NCBI GenBank assembly: GCA_029962745.1
Contig: CM057165.1
Span: 26,790,652 to 26,854,651, forward strand
Length of the DNA: 64,000 bases
Source of the DNA: Echinometra lucunter
Taxonomy: Eukaryota; Echinodermata; Echinoidea; Camarodonta; Echinometridae
Direction: 5' to 3'
A program made the position numbers and the translations under genes. Of the stretch, positions 21,007 to 32,238 are shown piece by piece. The first letter of the stretch is position 1; each line of letters begins with the position of its first letter. The notes beneath the pieces are model-generated. The model ran no database searches. It was not told the DNA's origin and saw only the letters and a list, made by a program, of their open reading frames with translations.

Positions 21007-23002
21007 AAAGAAAAAGAAGCACCTTCCGGATACTCTTCACGATACATCTTGTACATAAGAGACTGGTTCAGGTCACTGGAGAGGTATTGACAGGTACTAC
21101 TTGATCTACAGTAGTGTGATTCCACGCGAGGAAACTTGTCAATGTGATCTTTTACTTCCTGATAGAGCTGGACATCCCTTCTCGAATCTCGTAAAGACCT
21201 TCCACCTCTTTTGTCTTTTTCGATTATTCCACAAGGTAATGTCTTTTGGATGACGGTTCTCACTTGTCGCTCAGAGATTCCAAGGGTGGAAAGGAACATC
21301 TGCTTGCATACGGGAAGACGACCAAAGGCATCAGAAGGATCTGGAAGAAAATAGGAAATTACAGATTTTCCCTTATTCTTCTTCTTCACATCAATGTTCA
21401 TTCTAATGACTTGCCGTTGTTTTTGCAAACTGCCAAGATCGTAATACGAATTTCTTATCTTTTGCTTATTTTCTTCAGAGAATTTTGCACAATCTAATTT
21501 CTTTCGTGAACAACTGAGGCAGGGTTCACGAAATTGTGCTTCACGACGAGCTGGCATATGTTTCTGGCTTTTCCGGCTCACATATTCTTCTCCTAGGTTC
21601 CTCTTCATCTTCGCAGACTTGCATTTGATAATTGTCTTAACTGACTTTTCAAGAGGAGCCGGTGTCCCTTGACCTTCCACAAAAAAAGCCTCTGCTGGAT
21701 GCTTTTCTAATTCATTTCTATCTCCAAGACAAGGCTCAGGTACAGCCGCGCCCTGAAGTTGTCTTGCTGAGACCTCAGGTGTGAGATGCGGCAATTGAAC
21801 TATAAATTCTTCATCATCTTCTTCAATATCCATTTCTTCTTCAAAATCGGATTCTGACCTCAGTCCATCCAAATCATCATTTTCCTCGTCAATCATGGAG
21901 CATTCGACGACCTGCTCTGGCAAAGTCCTTTCCACAAAAGATGTACCTTCTACGTTGTCAACTTCGTGGACTTGCTCTGTCAAATTCCTTTCCACAAAAG
22001 AAGGACCTTCTATGCTGTCTTCTTTGTGGACTGGCTCTGGCCAATTCCTTTCCACAAAAGATGTACCTTCTATGCTGTCTTCTTTGTGGACTTGCTCTGG
22101 CAAATTTCTTTCCACAAAAGATGTACCTTCTATGTTGTCTTCTTTGTGGACTTGCTCTGGCAAATTCATTTCCACAAAAGATGTACCTTCTATGTTGTCT
22201 TCTTTGTGGACTTGCTCTGGCAAATTCATTTCCACAAAAGATTTACCTTCTATGCTGTCTTCTTTGTGGACTTGCTCTGGCAAATTTCTTTCCACAAAAG
22301 ATGTACCTTCTATGTTGTCTTCTTTGTGGACTTGCTCTGGCAAATTCATTTCCACAAAAGATGTACCTTCTATGCTGTCTTCTTTGTGGACTGGCTCTGG
22401 CCAATTCCTTTCCACAAAAGATGTACCTTCTATGCTGTCTTCTTTGTGGACTTGCTCTGTCAAATTCCTTTCCACAAAAGATGTACCTTCTATGCTGTCT
22501 TCTTTGTGGACTTGCTCTGGCAAATTTCTTTCCACAAAAGATGTACCTTCTATGTTGTCTTCTTTGTGGACTTGCTCTGGCAAATTCATTTCCACAAAAG
22601 ATGTACTCGTACCTTCCACGCTATCTTCTTTCCTTTGGTCATCGTCACCTACGCATTTTTCACTCTTACTTCCAGTGTGACTTTCGCTATTAATGACACT
22701 TCTGCCATCACCAGACTGCGTTACTATCGGACTGGAGGAATCACCTGCAAATAACTGAATGAATGAAGATGATGCATCTTCAACCTGTATACAACATGCA
22801 TTATGGGATTTACAATCTTCATTATAACAATAATGTTTGAAACATAGAAAACATGAACATTTCCTACATGGGGCCCATGCACCCAAATTGCAGACGAAAT
22901 TGCTGCACACTGCTGGCGACAGACTTGAATCACTTAAACTTCTCCCTTCCTTCGGAAGTATCTCAGTTGAGCTTTGAACTTTTGCACCTTGGAGTTCAGC
23001 AT
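21007..23002 (-). CDS. Transposase, N-terminal and linker part (exon 2, before frameshift)
   Basis: The exon starts after a strong acceptor (TTTCTCTTTCTCCAG) at 23003. Its first two bases, AT, complete the split codon left by the upstream exon. It encodes, in order: a Cys/His cluster (CNFVCNLGAWAPCRKCSC...CYNEDC), a 60-bp coding minisatellite giving a 20-residue acidic repeat, a Glu/Asp-rich stretch, and a basic segment with CLSCSRKKLDCAKFSEEN. Then come PVCKQMFLSTLGISERQVRT and SHYCRSSSTCQYLSSDLN, patterns I recognise from invertebrate transposase-like proteins with a VCKxxFLxTLxIS block. The frame then runs into a stop at 20976, but the expected continuation is present in another frame from about 21006. 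One T appears to be missing in the T-rich run at 21007-21016 (minus strand). Confidence 0.85.
21900..22620 (-). repeat. Coding 60-bp minisatellite in the transposase, ~12 units
   Basis: About twelve units of exactly 60 bp each encode a variant of SFVERNLPEQVHKEDSIEGT. Most differences between units are single bases (R/M, L/W, D/N, S/N), and no unit breaks the frame. It is a low-complexity acidic linker. The opposite-strand open frames here (21895-22754) are its shadows. Confidence 0.92.
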
Positions 23003-24029
23003 CTGGAGAAAGAGAAATCAAGGTAAGTTGTTCATCAAATTTTGTAATGTTATGCGTATCAAAAAAATTCAGTGCAAATAAATTCATTACTCTCTAAATC
23101 AAATATTTTCTAAACCCCATCAATGCTAATAAAGATTTAAACAGTATATTTCACAAAACATATGAAAAAAAAAGATAGTGGCGTTAAAACAACAATAAAA
23201 ATCACAAGCATCCCCCTTAACATTGAAACTTTTTATTTAGTATTTAGCAACAACAGTAACACAGTCTGGTGTAAATTGTAAAAACAACAACGCAATGTGG
23301 TGTAAATTACACTTTTGAAAATATTGAGCAAAACTTTACCCCAAATTTACCAAACATGAGGGTAGTTATGTGTCCAACCAACTTTTGGGTAAACTTTACT
23401 GATTTTATAAATTACCCTTTTTAGGGAAAATTGAATTGCCAATTTAATTATCCATTTTATGTTTACCCAACCATGATACCCAACATGATAATGGGTACCC
23501 AGTATGTAGACAATTTCTGAGTTATAGGTTAAAGATGTCTTCTGTTTTCGTGAATTATGTGGGCATTAATTTCCTTTCATTCTTGTTTGGTATTATGCAT
23601 AAGGTAAATAGTTGGAGAAGTTTTACCTAATTTTAGGTATATGATGCCCAATATTTATTTACCCAGTGTTGTTACCCATTGTGTAGACTTTTATTTTTGA
23701 CACATTCACCCAGCATTTCTTAGAGTGTATGAAGTGAATTTTAAAAAATGAAATGAAACGAACGTCATCAAGGTTTGAATAAAACCTAATACCCCTTTTA
23801 AAATTTCTTGCATGAAGCTGAAAATACGGATATTGTCCGATTTTGACTTTTATAAATTTTGTCATCTGATTTATCCCATACTGTCATAAAAAAATGAATG
23901 ATGATATCCATAAACATGAACATTTGCATCGTAGTTGATCGCACTGAAAGTAAACACGATATATCATGTTCATTTTCTTTAGAATCAACGTCTTCTGGAG
24001 ACATACAACAGCACTTGATAAAGAAATAC
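23003..24029 (-). other. Intron of the transposase gene
   Basis: GT at 24029-24028 and AG at 23004-23003. It is AT-rich, with copies of TTACCCA-like short motifs in 23270-23690. No coding content was seen. Confidence 0.75.
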
Positions 24030-24303
24030 CTTTCGTTTTTTTAACAAATGCTGATAATGGCAAGTCGCTCTCACTGTCGGAATCCGTTGAACTGGCATCA
24101 CTATCCCCATCCACAGCCAGTACAACTCCTTGCCACGGAGACGAACCTGGCCATGGCATGAAAACACAAGAGCCTCTTTGGAGATGGCCTTCATACTTCA
24201 AGTCCTTTTCAGAGACCACATTTTTGGAGCCGTCAGCCTTCCATCTCACAAGTACATCGGTGTCTCCAGTGTAGATATTATCGCGTGTTAACCCCTTTGG
24301 CAT
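24030..24303 (-). CDS. Transposase, first coding exon (SH3/chromo-like region)
   Basis: The start ATG at 24303 reads MPKGLTRDNIYTGDTD; the exon ends AAACGAAAG before GTATTT (donor at 24029). The 274-base length leaves one G, and joining it to AT at 23002 makes an Asp codon and keeps the frame, which is strong evidence for the splice. The product has a small beta-rich module (VLVRWKADGSKNVV, then VFMPWPGSSPWQGVVLAVD) resembling SH3- or tudor/chromo-like folds, then a Ser/Asp tail. An upstream acceptor (CTTGTATTCTAG) twelve bases or so before the ATG implies a 5' non-coding exon. An in-frame ATG 15 bases earlier (24318) would lie across that acceptor, so I prefer 24303. Confidence 0.75.
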
Positions 24304-27300
24304 AATCCTAGAATACAAGTTGATAATAATTTATTTTAAGTCATGGTGTGCAAAGGGGATACGATTCGTTAACAATGTTTTAAAGACAGATGGAAAGTTT
24401 CTCTCATATTTTGATTTTCAACATAAATACAATGTACAAGTAAAATTTATTTTATATCATGGATTATGTAACACTATTTGATTCAGTTATGACAAAAATG
24501 TCAAACCTGAGCTCATGGTAGCTACATATATTCTCCCCGAAGCATTGTTTTAATACTGAAAGTGCAAAAAGGTTGTGCACATATCTACTAGTCTTTCTTG
24601 AAACATGAAATCAAGAAATGTAAAAGACTTTCAAAAAGTAAACAGGAGTTTGATCTTGACAATATTATTTAGAGTTCTATTTACCTAATCCCCTTTCTTT
24701 TAATTGTCAATATAAACATGAGGTGGTTTCAGTTTAAATTGCTGATTAGAATTCTTTATGTGAAAGATGCTTTATTAAGATCCAAATTAGTAACAGATAA
24801 GCTATGTTCATTTCATAATAGCAGCAAAGAAACAATTATAAATATATTTTGTTCCTGTATATATTCAAATGAAATATGGTCAAATCTTGAGCCTTGGCCG
24901 TCCCGCAATATTATTCACATTCACCTTACATATAAAAATAAAATGTTTGGCTTTTATGACGTAATAACAGTGCTTTCAATTGTATCATGATTTTAGAAAG
25001 GAAAAAAAAATTTGGCAGCCAAATGCAAAAATTGTTTGCCCGTTTTTGAACGGGGGAAAAAAAATCATAAAATCATAAAATGTTATTATGATATGGAAAA
25101 GAATATTTGTAAAACAAATCTAAAAAAAAAAAGAAATTAAAAAACAAAGTGGTAAAACCTTATTGAATGCTTCTCATTGTGGTTTTTTTTTCTCATGGAA
25201 TTATTTGTCAAGTTATTTTGTGTCGCTTAGGAAAGAATTTACAATATGTAATTGATTTTTCTAATGGTTTGTTCTTATTTTATTTAGAATGGCCAAGAAT
25301 ATCATTTTGAAATTTTGCATGTATCTATGTGATATTATTTAATAAAAAAGGGGAAGTGGAGGGGGCATCTGTTTCTCCATGTATACTGCAACGGAATTTA
25401 AAAAAAAAAGGCTCATACCCACATAGGATGTAAAATGTAATACTAAATAATCATATAGGTTTTTTTTTCCTTTTGTGCTAAAGATATAAATTATAGTTTT
25501 TAGATTTTTTTTTTTTTTTTTGGGGGGGGGCTTGACAACATACCAGAAATTAACAACGAATAAAAGATAATAAGCCATTGACTTCATATTCGTGATATGG
25601 TATCTGTCGTTTAAAAGGAGATGGGAAAATATCAATTTCACTACAAAGTTATATCACCTTCTTCTTGATTTCATTCCCGATAAGTGGTACCTGCCTGCAG
25701 GACGAAAATTTTCAGAACCTGTATTAGATTTGAAAAGGAAAAAAAAACTCATTAAACTCTTTAAAGGGGTCTACAGATATATTATGCAGATAATAGTTGA
25801 GTAAAGCACAAACAAACAAGAAAAAACACAAATAAACAAACAAAACAAAAGAAAAGTCTAGATTATTTTTATCTAATTTCATTTCAAGAAATTTAACAAG
25901 AGATTCACGACTTTGCATTAACGTTCGCTACCATGTAAATCCCAAAAAGACCTTTCAGAGGACCCACTCAGAAGAAGCAGGCAATATTATCTGTCAAGTA
26001 TTGTTATTTTGTTGATGAAATGCAGAAATAACTCAAATCAAATCAAATCAAATCAAATGAATAGGTTAATACGTTAGAAAATTACTGTGTTGTGAAACTG
26101 ACTTGCCTTTTCTAATTTGGAGAAGGAATAAAGGCTACACTGGAAATGAAATCCTAGAGATTTCAAAGGTGTAAATTACGGATTTAGTTTAAATGTAAAA
26201 TCAATTTGGAGGCTAACTGAATTAATGAAATATTTATAGACCTACGTAGACTATCTGAACTAATCTATTTTGTTATTGCCCCATGTACATGCATGCGTAA
26301 TGCCAAAATAGTCCTTGCATCCGATTCAAAGCAAGGTGACACCTGCTTTAAAGAGATTTTTTAGAGTCTATTACTAGTAGTACGGACCACTATAACTGGA
26401 GACTAAATGCAAATAAATAAATGAATAAATGAATAGATAAATAAATAAATTAAAAAATGAGATTTAGTTTGAAACTTCTAGATCAGTTGAGTGGTGTCAT
26501 TAATAATGTCTCATGACTGAGAGTCCCATGTAGAAAATTGAGATCTAGACCTACTACAGATCTAGATCTAGTCTTGAGTCTACAGAGTACAGTGCGGATA
26601 GAAATTGTTCCCTCCCCATATGGTTGTTTTGGTATATTCTACGTCAAAATCTAATCTGTACTACATGTAAATATTAATGAACTTGATCTTAGAACTAGTC
26701 TTAGATCCAAAACTATTTTGCAGTGTGGTACACTCAGTTTCAGGTCCAGACCTCCAATCAGGACAGGAAGGTCATGAAACTGTCTGAATACACCTTTCTA
26801 ATTCTAGGCCGGCTACACTACAGGCTCCAGTTGAGTTTTACCTGGGTAGATCTATGCCAAGATAGCTAGTATTAGTTCATCCTTTTAAAGAGTCACATCT
26901 TGTATGTATAGTATATTATTACCTTTAACCTCTGACAGTTACATTATGTAGGTCATATACAGACCTACTCATGATATTGATCTGTACTGGGCCCCACCCC
27001 TGGCCCGTTTCTCGATCTAACAAAGTTAATGTATTGTAGTCTATGTAGATAGACTATGACTATGAGTATGAATTAGGCCTGTTGTACTTAGGCTGAAAAT
27101 TTCGAATTAAACTCCTGCAATACCTTTATGAAATAAAAATTACAGTGTCTTGGTTCTAAGCTTTAGCCTTAGCTATATTGCTGGGTAATGAACAGTTTTA
27201 GCACTGACCGTCTTGCCACGATCTCGAGTCGTAGCCTAGCCAAATTCGAACACGGAGCAGATCTACTTTATGATAACAATTTTTTCAACAGGTGGGGCTA

Positions 27301-27438
27301 CGTATTCGTTTTCCCCTATAATCCTTGGAAATACTTTTACACTGATATTTCACACAAATCTATATGTTGTCCGTGACTAGTTTTTTAATAATCTTTTTAA
27401 ATCTGGGATGGAGACGTTTTTTTAAATCGATTACTTAC
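24304..27438 (-). other. Putative 5' intron of the transposase gene
   Basis: It runs from a consensus donor beside the right end (GAAGATG|GTAAGT, GT at 27438-27437) toward the acceptor just upstream of the start codon. It contains a LINE remnant, (AAATC)n near 26033-26058, (AAAT)n near 26410-26450 and poly-A/T runs. The exact first exon is unproven. Confidence 0.45.
24716..25110 (+). pseudogene. LINE reverse-transcriptase C-terminal fragment
   Basis: The frame reading RWFQFKLLIRILYVKDALL...LCSFHNSSKETIINIF...WSNLEPW matches the usual zinc-binding tail of non-LTR retrotransposon polymerases (WFQ..LL.RIL, then CSFC...ET..HLF.EC....W). The expected second Cys of CSFC is His here, and stops and a poly-A/T-rich region follow after ~24990. 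The 5' part is absent. It is oriented opposite to the host transposase gene, inside its 5' intron. Confidence 0.65.
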
Positions 27439-27515
27439 CATCTTCTGAAGATTGATATACGTACGACAGTTCGTCCTCCACTTTGCCGACAGCTAAAAGC
27501 TTTCGCGTAGTGACG
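27439..27515 (-). other. Candidate first exon and promoter region of the transposase gene
   Basis: Upstream of the GTAAGT donor the minus strand reads a short open stretch (KVEDELSYVYQSSED), but its phase does not join openly to the 24.3 kb exon. It is therefore probably untranslated or belongs to an unrecognised splice form. No TATA box was identified with confidence. Confidence 0.35.
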
Positions 27516-27516
27516 T

Positions 27517-27580
27517 TCCCGCGTACGTCACTTTGCGAAACCACTATTCGCTGTTTTCAACACGTACGTCAGTTTGCATG
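27517..27580. promoter_or_regulatory. Right subterminal copies of the end motif
   Basis: GTACGTCACTTTGCGAAACC near 27523-27542 and ACGTACGTCAGTTTGC near 27562-27577 mirror the left side. They lie just upstream of the putative first exon of the transposase gene, so they might also affect its promoter (inference). Confidence 0.6.
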
Positions 27581-27704
27581 ATGTCATTATTACGTCATCG
27601 AGGACTTTCGATGTCTAATTTCTTTTGGAAGTGATAGACAATTAAATATAGAGTTGAAAAATGATTATAACTCAAAAACCAAAAAAATCAAAAAATTTGC
27701 CACT

Positions 27705-27730
27705 TACGTCGGTTTGCGAAACCAGCGACG
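27705..27730 (-). repeat. Right terminal inverted repeat of the 11.1 kb transposon
   Basis: Exact inverse of the left end; host sequence resumes after AATT at 27735. Confidence 0.92.
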
Positions 27731-27734
27731 AATT

Positions 27735-30700
27735 TATCAAAGTTAGGGTTAAGTTCAGGTAGACTCTTTCAGTAAGAGTATTAAAAAAAACCTACTTTGT
27801 CTGAAGGAAAGACCAAGGAAGGAGGATTTGTATTTGTATTTGGCGTAAATATTCAATATTGAATGACAAGCGCCATTAAACCAAAACAACAACAACAACA
27901 AGTATGACATATATTTGGATGACTTGCAGGAATGGATATTTATCCTTCTAGTTGCAAGTGCATCATTTGACTATTCCTCTATCTGTTTTAAAAGATTAAG
28001 ACATGTCCAACACCATGATATGAAATATTTGACAGCTTTGGGGTGAATAGGTGTGGCAAATTGTGTCATATCAGTGGTTTGAACTGCGGAAGGGAGTCAG
28101 TAATCGTGTACTCGGAGAAATTCTCTTGGGAAATTGTGTCATCTTTTCTGGGATTCTGTTGTATTTCAAAAGGTTTAGTACATGGAAATGTATTATGTTG
28201 CTGCTCAGAGTACCTGTCTTCTTTTAAAAGAAGTAGAAGAACAGAAAGAACCAGAAAGGGTCATTAAACATAGAGAAGCGAATCAAGACACCTATATCTT
28301 GATTTCTCAGCTCTGGTCAAATAATCAAGAATTCATAGGGTAAAGATCAAGTCAGTGCTTTAGTATTTGTGAAGCATTAATAGTCATACTGTTTCTCAGC
28401 TGGGGCTTGAAGTTAAAAGCCAATTATCTGCTCATTTCCCAGTACTTGCTTTCTTAATTTTCAAGTAAATTGAAGCAACATTATCAGAGTAGAATATTGC
28501 ACTATATACATAGAAAATATTCTGTACAAACACACATGTTATATCTCAACTGATATGCATATTTGCTACCTCTAGCAGTAAAAAAAAAAAAAAAAAAGTT
28601 ATCTGTTCAAGTAAACTAACAAACAACAGAGTGCTAAGTGTAGGAATATATTATTTAAAAGGACAATGGTGGGGTGGTCATTGATAAATTAAGAAATATA
28701 GTTTTAAAAAAGAGGGCTAATAAAAGAAATGAGGAGACAATGAAACAGGGACAGGGAAGAGAACAAGAGGGAGGGGTTGACTGACAGGAGGAAATTAGGA
28801 TTGTATCACAGAACCTTAATCTTTGGGTTCACTAAGAATAAGACTAGCACTGTTGAGAATCAGTGTAGATCTCTCAAAGATCATAACAGACATCCAGGTC
28901 CCAGACTCAATAGAATCAGAGACTTCCTTCCAGGATATATCTTTCTTTGAAAACATGTTTGTGACATCATGCCATGTGGTGATATGGTAATCATGTAGCG
29001 TAATTAACAGTCTCCGGCCCTATGCTAGAATGATACGCTTATAACACTATGTCAGAAAATGTAGAGTTTAGTGGTTTATAGAATAAGAGAATTATGCACA
29101 TATATATGTTTTTTTTTTTAAATAATAAAAGGTTAATTGTCATAAGCCACACCAGCTACTCTGTTACCACAAGATACTAATGTATGCAGGTGCAATGTTC
29201 AGATAACATCAAAATCAAATTTCCATTGTATAGTGTGAAAATTTTTACATTTTGTATATGCAAACCTACGGTTTTCCTTTCCTAATTCTTATTGTGTATA
29301 AAACAAGGTTAGGAATTATGTGCAGTTGGTATTGATATAGAAAAGCATATGGATATAAGTCATTATCCACAGGTACTTAATGAAACAGGGAGAAGATGGC
29401 ACTCTGAACTTTTTTATTTGTATGCAAGAATATTCTTGTGTACAGTAATAATGACAGTTCCATACAGTTGCAACATGCCTCTTTTTGCCTCTTATATTCA
29501 GACACATCATGATTAGAGCTTCCTCTTGATCAAAGTTACTTGTATGTGGTTTGTTTGTAGATTAAATGACCTCTGTTTAAATCTTATTACTCATCTAATA
29601 TAGATCCCAATGAGTAGCGTTCAGTTATGAACTTGGTGGTTTGTAAGCCTGGATTATAGTGGCATGGACAGTTCATATTAAAGACCACTATTGGAAAGGC
29701 TCTTATGTGATTAAGTTTTGTGTTGGGATTGAGGTTTGAGAAGTGGTTGATTATGAATTTAACTGATCAAGGTTTTTTTCCTGTAGAAATTTTAATTGCA
29801 TTTCTTTTTCATCATTGCAATTCAGGTTATCGTTGCGATGTACTTTTACTTATATGCAGTGTCGTTATTGATGTTTTTACTCCATGATCATCAGTATTCT
29901 CAACCATATTTCATTTTAGTGCATATACAATTTTGATGTCTATAGCCATTAGCCAGCACTTAAATTCTAACAATTATTGTTGATAGGAAAGATGTAGTTT
30001 CAAGCAATCTTTTAGGATTGTAAATTGTTATTTACTGGTAGTACTCTGGAATATGGAGAAGTAAATGTAGTTTTTATCATATGGCACAATCAGAAGTCTG
30101 TCTTTGATAAAGCTTTTAATGAAGAGACTTGATAATTAATTTAGCATGGTCAAATGGATTTAATGGGCTTATGGTTTGTTCAGTACCCAAGGTTCTTTAA
30201 GAATGGAAAGGTTAGGAGTACTTATTGATCACTTCCAATGTTCTCTATTTAAAGAACAGATTCATGATTCACTGTGCTCTATTTCCTGTTTCAAGGGTTT
30301 CCATAACTTTGTCTTTCCAGAAGTTGTTCAGGAAAGAGCTTGTGTTAAACCCTTCAACATGGCCACAGGATGTCAAATTAAATCCAACAAAGCTTGAATA
30401 TTTATTTCTCAGAACTCTTAAGTTCATTTTGTCTGCTTGTCATAGTTACTGTCAATATACATGACCTTTATGATGTACTTTCCAGTGATCTGCAATTTTA
30501 TTACTATTACTACTGTCATATTGTCTTTACATTTTTTCATTGGAATGTAGAATAAGACTTTAACTTGAGCATAATATGTCAATATAGGCAATTCTAACAG
30601 CAGTTCCAGGGTGTAATTATTTTGGGAGACAGAAGTTATTGATTTGATCATGTGCCATACTATTTTTGTACCATCTGTGGGTTCAAAAGACACACTTGTT

Positions 30701-32238
30701 GAATAAACTGTCTTAAAGTATTTAGGAGCTTAATACTTTTAAATTCCTTGTTTCTTGTCGATTTTGCATATTAATGGAATGCATTGTAAAAGCTATTCAT
30801 GTCCTTTCATTTTAAAATGGTCATATGTCAAAAAAAAAAAAAAATCCATAGTCGTGGCGCTGCAGTCAGAAATGGGGATTCCTGCCAATGAAGGTATTCT
30901 TATTCATGTCAAAAGAGACTTTTTTTTATATACATGTATGGGGGAGAGGGGATGAGCAAGCAATGTTGTAATCTCACAATTGTATTTTCTTGTGGCAAAA
31001 TTCAGACAGAGACAGCTAGATTTAATTGGCATGTCCTCATAATGTAATTATGAAAAAAGACTTGTTAATAGTTCTCCTTTTACTTACAGGGTGTGAATCA
31101 CTTAGGGTGAGACACCCTTTCATGCTTGCAGGAAACACTAAAAGGATTTCTTGATCAATGTCTAGGCTTAGTGAACCCCTGGGTAAAGGATGCATGACAG
31201 CACCCTTCCCCTATTACTCACATTGGTTATACTCCAGCCTGCCTGAACTTTAGGCCCTTATAAATCATAACATGTGTGTATGAGAATATGATATGTTGTA
31301 TCCTAGTTATACTGCCAAACCAACATTAAATTGACTAATAAAATAAGATCATCACCTTAATTTTTCTTTCATTCTACCTTTTGGTTTGACTTGGGTATTA
31401 GCTGATGTACCTGCGTCTGACAATAATATATTTCGAAGAGGTACATTTTCTTTCTGATATATTCTATTATCTTCATTTGTACAAATAAACTGTCACAATT
31501 AATCTCTTAGCTCATTTTAAACTTTCTTTCTTGTTCATCTTACCTATTTGTTCTGGAGTTTTGTCAATACTGAAATTGTGACTGTTGTGTAGTGTATCCC
31601 CATGTTTATGCCATTGTATGTGTAGACAGTGTTCATGTTCCCCTATGTGCATGTGATATTGTATTATTTTACCTTTGTATAGAAATGTTACATGATTTAG
31701 CCTATGAGCTAAATGACTTGAGTTGTAGTATAATGTAACATTATCATAATTTGGATTTTGCAAATACTTTGGTTTATTGCTAGAATTTTTCAGGTACAGT
31801 GTACTGTTAGAAAGTGTTAAAAAAGTTATAATGGATTTCATTAGATACTCACATAACCTGAAAGGCTGAAATGTGTATTCTCATTTTTAATGTTTTACAT
31901 CAAGTTCTTTTGGAACCATTCTTTTACATTCAAGTTGATGTTTACCTTATTATGGGCTATATTATGTAAACACATTTTTTTTTTAACAAAACCTAAAAGA
32001 AAACACCCACCAAATAAAGTTGGTCAAAATATCTTTTACTGCGATTGTTATGGCTGTACTAAGCTGCATTTATTCTTGTGATTTTTAAATAATCTTTTGG
32101 CCTGAAAGTTTTTCTTGTTCAATCATGTACAATATAACCTTTCATGCACCATGGTTCCCAGCTATCCTGGAAATCAGGGAAAACCTTGAAAATAGCTCAT
32201 TTCTCTTTTTCCAGTCAGTGAAAGGTTTATGATTTTTT
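27735..32238. other. No gene seen
   Basis: Long AT-rich stretch with poly-A runs (28579, 30830). All open frames are short and unremarkable; no RNA gene was identified. Confidence 0.55.

Larger units (their letters stand above)
16641..27730 (-). mobile_element. 11.1 kb autonomous-type DNA transposon, Sola-like
   Basis: The left end begins CGTCGCTGGTTTCGCAAACC and continues GACGTA; the right end is its exact inverse over 26 bp. Both are flanked by AATT (16637-16640 and 27731-27734), a 4-bp target duplication. Inside lies a minus-strand multi-exon transposase-type gene (24303 to 19933, with a possible 5' exon beside the right end), plus passengers: a CT-rich tract, a short duplication, a LINE fragment and a hAT-type end. 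Partial copies of the terminal motif near both ends look like transposase-binding sites. Four-bp duplications and a D-D-D type active site are the described hallmarks of the Sola superfamily, so I favour that; superfamily identity has not been tested by search. Identical terminal repeats suggest a fairly recent insertion. Confidence 0.85.

Noticed and set aside
21900..22620. CRISPR-like regular repeat
   Set aside because: The units are contiguous 60-bp tandem copies without unique spacers, and the window is eukaryotic.
21895..22754. Three plus-strand frames of ~250-262 residues
   Set aside because: They are shadows of the minus-strand coding 60-bp repeat; the minus frame joins both to a phased splice site and to recognisable transposase segments.
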